A stretch of DNA of 64,000 bases from the NCBI GenBank assembly GCA_014905825.1, contig JACGCN010000005.1, forward strand, positions 1,798,001-1,862,000. The letters are read 5' to 3'. This DNA comes from Lyophyllum atratum. Its lineage: Eukaryota > Basidiomycota > Agaricomycetes > Agaricales > Lyophyllaceae. Under the pieces are notes generated by a model. That model ran no database searches. It was given only the letters and a program-made list of their open reading frames with translations, and had not been told where the DNA came from. Positions 58,735 to 64,000 of this stretch are shown here, piece after piece (the stretch's first letter is position 1; every line of letters starts with the position of its first letter). The position numbers were made by a program, and so were the translations under genes.

Positions 58735-61700
58735 ATGCTGCCGCAGCAGCACGCTCTTAACCAACAAACATCGCTGCAGTCCGCCCTCCAGATGGATCCC
58801 AACCAACACCTTCTCCCGCAGCAACAGCAGCAACAGGCCGCACCGCCTGCCGCCCCAACGACGAACAAAAGGAAGAAAAAAACGAACCATGCAGACGACG
58901 ATATGGGATCTTCGTCTGAACCTCGTCGTTTACGTCGATCTCATGAGGCGTGTGCAAGATGTAGGAGCAAGAAAATAAAGGCAAGTCCCGACGGGCGACA
59001 CCGGCGGCAATTTCCATCTCAAACTGACTTCTCCTCATCGCACAGTGCGACTCGAAACATCCTCGTTGCACGGCATGCGCAACGGCGGGCACCGCTTGCC
59101 ATCAGGAGGACCGACATCGACATCAGTTGACCCCTCGCGGCCACACCGAGCGCATCGAGCTCCAGGTTGCACAATGCGAGGCTCTCCTCAAACACCATAT
59201 TCCCGGCTTCGAACTGGAGAAGCTCGATGAGATCCTGGCTCGCGAAGGCATCGAGGTTGCTCCTCCACAACCTAATACGACGTTCCAGTTTCACACCCCA
59301 GCCATTCCGACCTCGTTTGCCCGGACCCAGCCGTCACCGGGCCAGCCTTCTATGCCGCCGCCCCAGCCTGGGATGCCACCGGGGATGCCGCCTGGTATGC
59401 CGCCTGGCATGTATTATCCTCCCCATATGATGCCTCCCCATGGATATGGCATGATGCCTTACCCCCCCTTCCACCCAATGCAAATGCAGGGGCCCCCAGG
59501 CTCATACAATCCTCATATTCATCCCCAGTTCCAGCCACCCCCATACATGCATTCTCCTCCTGGACATCCTGGAGGCCCTCCGCAACCTCAGCAGCAATCA
59601 CCACCGGCCCCCCCGCAGCCTCATGTCCAGCCGCCTCATGTCTCACCGCATGTCCCGCCCCCAGTCGTAGCCCAGGTTCCACCCCCGGTGGTAGCTCATA
59701 TATTGCCACCAGTGATCGCCCGCCCCCAATCACCGGTTTTGTCTACTCGCGAGCCAGGGGTGGCGAACAGGGGCCAGGACCCCAATGGCAACGACATGTC
59801 CAACACAGAAGTACCTTGCCTTTTCTTCTCATTCCGAGTCAGTCCTAATCTTTTTTTTTTTACAGGCACTCGCCAAAAACTTTGGCGTTTCTGCTGCTAT
59901 TGTCAGCGACCTCAGGCTCGGCCCCGCTGCAGTAGACAGGGAAGACCTCGCCGTTGGCTCCAGTGGTCTCAGCTCAGGACGTGATCGGGATATCGGTGTG
60001 CCGCGAAATTCGAACAATTGGCTCAGAGTCGTAGTACGCCGCAACTCCGGAGCTTCAACCGCACCACCCAACACGTTGGATCTCCCTATTGTCGCCGCAG
60101 TCGGTCCATCCGTTGAAGTCTGGCTTCCGAAGGACCGTAAAATGGTACAACACATCGTCGAGGGCTACTTTTTACGGCTCAACGTCCACCGACCTGTCTT
60201 CGTACGCAAGGACTTTGAGAAAACTCTGAACGATCTCTATGAAGGCCGCGTCGTCTCTCACGATCCCGGATTTATTTGCGGCGTGTATCTAGTGCTTGCT
60301 CTTGGAACGTTGAGCGAGTTGAACCATCGTGCGGTCAAGGCTGACATGGAAGGCCCGCGCGATATGGGACACTTGGGTACCACGGGGGCTAAGAAGTTCA
60401 TGCCACATGATTGGCCCGAACACGACGAGTTTTTCGAGAGAGCGTTGTCCGTCAAACCAGACCTGCGAGTTACCATTTCAAGCTTGCAGGCTCTTATTTT
60501 GTTGCACTTGTATCTATACACCGAGGTAAGCGCATAGACGTCTTCCGATGCCTGAAGCTGACATCTTCCGCAGAGACAAGGTCGTACTCTCTGGCGTCTT
60601 GTAGGTAGTCTTGTGCGACTCTCTATCGAGCTTGGTCTACACCACGACCCCACTACTCAATTCATCCCGGCGCAGCCAACAACGCAAGGAACTTCGCCCC
60701 CGCCACAAAAGATCTTCACCGAAGAAGAATGTCAGCTCCGCATCCGCCTCTGGGGGATCGTCTTGGTGCATGACCGCGGGACATCTATCCTGCTGGGACG
60801 TCCTCTTGGCATTGCTCCCAGCGATTCCAATACCCCGCATCCCACTCGCCCGAAGAATTCACGTGCTGCCGACTTTTCGGCGCATTTTGAGCATTCAATG
60901 CCCGTTGCTGATATCCAGGCGGACATCATCAACTCGCTCTACGCCCCTAAGAAGCGGCAGTCCGCGGATGACATCATGCGCAATGCGACAAGGATAATCA
61001 AGCGCATGTCCGACTTCAGGAAGGGGTTGCCGGAGAAGTACAGCCTGTACTTCACTGGGACGAATGACTGGCCGCTTGACAGCAGGAGCAAGCTTGTGCA
61101 GGAAATTACGGAGGACGAGGGTTTGACGCTGCTGAAAGTTGGGATTTCGAGGATCTTGCTGCTGAGGGCGCTGTTCAATTCAAAGGAATTGACATATGCC
61201 CAGAGGCACAGGGCTCTTGTTGATGGTTCGTATGCTATACAACTTCATTATCCTTCGCTATCGCTCATGGCTCTGAATTTTAGCTATAATCACGTCGCAC
61301 AACACGATCATCGTTCACAACCAGCTTATTCGGTTCCCAGACATCGCCTTCTTTACGTCTCCTATCCCACTCCATATTGCGGCCATGGTCATCCTATATG
61401 GCCACATGTCGAAATGCGACACGCTTCCCCGACCAACCGCCCTCGAGGATGTCTGGCTCGCACTCGACATGCTCCCACGTTTCCGCTGGCGCTGGGAGCG
61501 CAAGGATTTCAACGGAGGACATCCTCTCATCGCGAAACTCGCAGAACGTGTCATGGAGGTCGACCTTTCGAGCATCGGACCTGTCACCCACACCGCCCTC
61601 CTGGCTGAGCCGCAGTGGGACGAGGACATGTCCCCTGTTCCAAAATCTCAGCAGAGCACGCCAACCCTCTCTGCCAACGGATATACGAATGGCAACGGGG

Positions 61701-62111
61701 CCCCTGTTTACGGACCTCAACCACGCATGGCTGGTGCCAATGGGAATGGGGGCGGCAGCAGCAACGGTAGCGGTGGCTCTACCCCACCGGATAATCACCT
61801 CGTTGATGTCCCCAACCAGCTGTTCTACCCGTTTTATCCTGATGCGCAGGTATACAGCATGCCTGCGCCTTCAGCGAGCGCGAATGGGCAGCAGAGAGAT
61901 TATACTCAGCTGCTGGCTGTGGCGGCGCAGGATGGGTCTTATGGGTTCCAGTCGTCGCAGGACTCCTATATGTCGGAGGAGAGAGATACTCACAATGGTG
62001 TCCAGCAGCAGCAGAGCATGGTGTGGATGAATGCTGTAAGTTTATTCAATTTTCTCGCCCGATTCTCGTTGTTGATAATGTTCTTAGCAGGGACAGAGGG
62101 GGGCTGTGTAG
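58735..62111 (+). CDS. Zn2Cys6 fungal transcription factor
   Basis: Six exons: 58735-58980, 59046-59810, 59866-60525, 60574-61225, 61284-62035, 62091-62111, giving 1031 residues. The N-terminus is Gln/Pro-rich, then a basic patch (NKRKKKT), and the zinc cluster with six cysteines at 73, 76, 83, 90, 93 and 100, spaced C-X2-C-X6-C-X6-C-X2-C-X6-C. A basic and helical linker follows (residues 101-150). Residues about 180-320 are a Pro-rich region with repeats of PPGM and PPPVVA. The Fungal_trans domain spans about 380-720: WLPKDRKMVQHIVEGYF, VHRPVFVRKDF, LQALILLHLYLY, LWRLVGSLVRLSIELGLHHD. The C-terminus is Ser/Gly/Asn-rich and Gln-rich. Target genes are unknown. The first intron has a GC donor. 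Confidence 0.88.
58981..59045 (+). other. GC-AG intron within the zinc-cluster codons
   Basis: Donor ataaag/gcaagt, acceptor cgcacag, 65 nt. It separates KKIK from the third cysteine. No GT donor nearby restores the Cys spacing. Confidence 0.85.
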
Positions 62112-62784
62112 CTGTATCCTATGGCCCCAAACACTTAGTCTTTTTTTTTATTGCATCTATTGACCCGAGTCCATTCTTGCTACCGCGTGTCTGGTTTACT
62201 TGTATTTCTTTTTCGAGATTACTATTGTGCTTTGCTTTCGTCTGCTGCTGTTCTATCATCTACTCTAGGGTTATTATCAAGTATGTACTATATGTGTGTT
62301 CTGATGCCCTTTCCCGCCTACCATATCTTGCTCTATTCCCACTGTCCTGGTACAGTTTACTTGTGGCTGTTGAACGTTGACCCAGTAGTTTACTACTTCT
62401 CTCTGGATGAGCCATGTATGCTTTCGGTTGTCTTTGGTCGATAAAACCCTAATGATAATATTTCGCATTGCATCGATGGAAAGCGAGGGTCGGACTCTGC
62501 AGAAAAGCCGGACTGAGTGAATGGATAAGCGCATTCGTGAAGTCAATAAATATCATATAGGCTCGGAATCATCGTCACAGTACGTATGTATCTACAAGTA
62601 CAGTAATACTACCTACATAGCGCTACAGAAGTACAGTATATAGATCACTAAATTTAGATAGTCATCGTATAGAGTTCAAGGGTTACAGAAGCGCCGCCTA
62701 GTGCAGCGCTGTAATACAGGGAAGTCCAGGGTCCAATCGGCGTCATGAGTTAGATACAGAATAAATACAACTGCGCCGGATAGC
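62112..62784. other. Convergent intergenic region
   Basis: About 670 bp of 3-prime flanks of the transcription factor and the chitinase. Nothing else recognised. Confidence 0.5.
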
Positions 62785-64000
62785 TCAGTATCTGAAAAGT
62801 CGAGAGCGTCTCCTCCTGCTTGTGGTAGACGAGGAACAGGCCCCGGTGTCGGCCCAGACGCCTGTGATGCCTCCCGGGGTAACTACATAACAGCATGTTA
62901 GGGAGCAGGTTGACACTATATGGTTGCAAGCGTACTTGCGAGGGTCCACCATCTAGCCGTCCAGACGCGTCCGCTGAAACGGGCGGGTCAGTCTAAACGT
63001 GGTCCCGAGCGTGATTTCATTAACCCGGACACGTACCCGTGGAAAGCTTTCTTGCCATTGGCGTACTACGAAATAAATGTTAATAAGGGCCTGCAGGATA
63101 ATTGCTCGAAAGAAGTACGTACTATAACGCGGGAGGACCATCCTGCGATGCCTGGGCAGCTGTCAGTGCCGGGTGCTGGTGTGCTCGACGTCCCATCAGT
63201 GGACGAGCAAGCGCCATCATCAGCCCAGACCTCTAAGGCGACTGTATCATGTGTCAACTGGCGAGTTTTCGGGTCTAATGAAATCTCCAACGTACCACCT
63301 GGAGTGTCTAGACTTCGATTTAGCTCAGTGCATTTCGAAAATGAGAACGTCACATACCTCCTTGAGACCACCATTTCGCAGTCCATATGCGTCCGCTGGA
63401 GGGCACAGATCAGCCCCATCGGAGTGTAGACTAACAAAATGTGACTAACCTATGGGTAATCCTGTTACCCCCAGCATACTAATTGGGATTGATTATCAGC
63501 AACTGGGCCTATAACTTGGCTCAGTGAGACTCACTATCGTGGATGCAGCCCATCCGGCGATATCCACACAGCTTCCGGAAGCCGAGGTGGATGTGGGAGA
63601 AGGGGGAGTTGCAATGGATGTGGAGGAGGAGGAGGGAGTTAAGGTGGAGATGGGGGAGGAGGAAGTTGTCGTTGAAGCATTCGTCGTGGTCATAGTCGTT
63701 GTTGGAGCATTGGAAGTTGTAATGATCGTGGATGAAGTGCTTGAAGTAGTCTTCGAGGTCGTTATCGTGGTTGGAATAGTGGCGGGTGTCTCGGTCGTAG
63801 TTGTATCAGGAGGGCATGCGTCGCCGTCATCGCCGTTGTCCATCGCCGTCTTAACGGCTACATCATATCGGCTGTTCCCTACGCAAGTCTCGTTACTGCT
63901 GGCACAAGGCCGACTTGGTGAGTACTTACCATGAGCTTGCGACGCATCCCAAAGCATGATACCGCCAAACGACGAGTACTTTGCCCGGGTTTCTCGGGCA
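62785..64000 (-). CDS. GH18 chitinase, C-terminal part, with two CBM5/12 modules
   Basis: The gene runs off the right edge; only its C-terminal part is here. The first visible codons read YSSFGGIMLWDASQAHG, the last strand of a GH18 barrel, then NSRYDVAVKTAMDNG. A Ser/Thr-rich linker follows (about 63570-63800), probably O-mannosylated. The first CBM5/12 is assembled from small exons: CVDIAGWAAST, IYAGGNRITHS, GRIWTAKWWSQGDTPG, EVWADDGAC. The second is CPGIAGWSSRVIYANG, GGRVWTARWWTLA, TPGGITGVWADTGAC. It ends SSSTTSRRRRSRLFRY and a stop at 62785. CBM5/12 binds chitin, and GH18 enzymes hydrolyse it in cell-wall remodelling or for nutrition. The catalytic DxxDxDxE is outside the window. Exons 9-40 codons long mean the modules are invisible in unspliced frames. 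Confidence 0.82.

Noticed and set aside
63524..63934. Plus-strand Val/Glu-rich frame
   Set aside because: It is antisense to the Thr/Ser-rich chitinase linker and arises from its repetitive codons.
1..64000. CRISPR arrays, rRNA or tRNA genes, intact transposons
   Set aside because: No regularly spaced repeats, no cloverleaf with a clear B box, and no transposase or reverse transcriptase motif was seen by eye; tRNAscan and a repeat library would be the decisive tests.

Overview
The window is nuclear DNA from a filamentous basidiomycete, most likely a mushroom-forming Agaricomycete. Evidence: genes are split by many short introns (about 45-65 nt); there are expanded DUF6533-type membrane proteins and another multi-pass family I know from Agaricomycetes; and secreted GH79 and GH18 enzymes lie beside ordinary eukaryotic housekeeping genes. 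Coordinates for spliced genes are outer CDS limits. Exons were joined by eye from reading frame, splice signals and family knowledge, so small exon errors are likely.

Layout. 0.2-3.1 kb: APC/C subunit Cdc16/Apc6 (-). 3.1-12.6 kb: gene-poor stretch holding two tandem DUF6533-like membrane protein genes (-). 12.6-20.8 kb: Maf1 (-), an SCP2 sterol-carrier protein (+), the mitochondrial dynamin Mgm1/OPA1 (-) and, divergent from it, a DapA/HOGA-type aldolase (+). 21.1-22.7 kb: a third DUF6533 gene (-). 24.7-30.4 kb: a RAD51D-like recombinase (-) divergent from a small respiratory-type membrane protein (+), then Eco1 cohesin acetyltransferase (-) and a Serinc/TMS1 protein (-). 31.2-38.9 kb: GH79 glycosidase (+), an alpha/beta hydrolase with a peroxisomal-type tail (+), an AIM9-like phosphotransferase (-) and a secreted, probably GPI-anchored protein (+). 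39.4-43.8 kb: a poorly supported hypothetical gene (-), a J-domain protein (-) and a CobW/ZNG1 GTPase (-). 44.0-48.2 kb: Cwh43 (+), divergent from the GTPase. 48.3-55.2 kb: AP-3 beta subunit, a Fic-domain AMPylase and ZPR1 (all -). 56.3-58.2 kb: an Agaricomycete membrane protein with an apparent frameshift (+). 58.7-62.1 kb: a Zn2Cys6 transcription factor (+). 62.8 kb to the right edge: the C-terminal part of a GH18 chitinase with two CBM5/12 modules (-).

The genes are mostly independent housekeeping functions, not an operon-like system. Loose themes are genome maintenance and cell cycle (Cdc16, Eco1, RAD51D), mitochondria (Mgm1, AIM9, small inner-membrane subunit), lipid/GPI/peroxisome biology (SCP2, hydrolase, Cwh43, Serinc) and wall or glycan degradation (GH79, GH18). 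I found no convincing biosynthetic cluster, CRISPR, tRNA, rRNA or intact transposon.

The most unusual signal is in gene structure: at least five introns need a GC donor (GC-AG) to keep the conserved protein in frame, and one or two more may do so. One of them splits the zinc cluster of the transcription factor exactly before its third cysteine.
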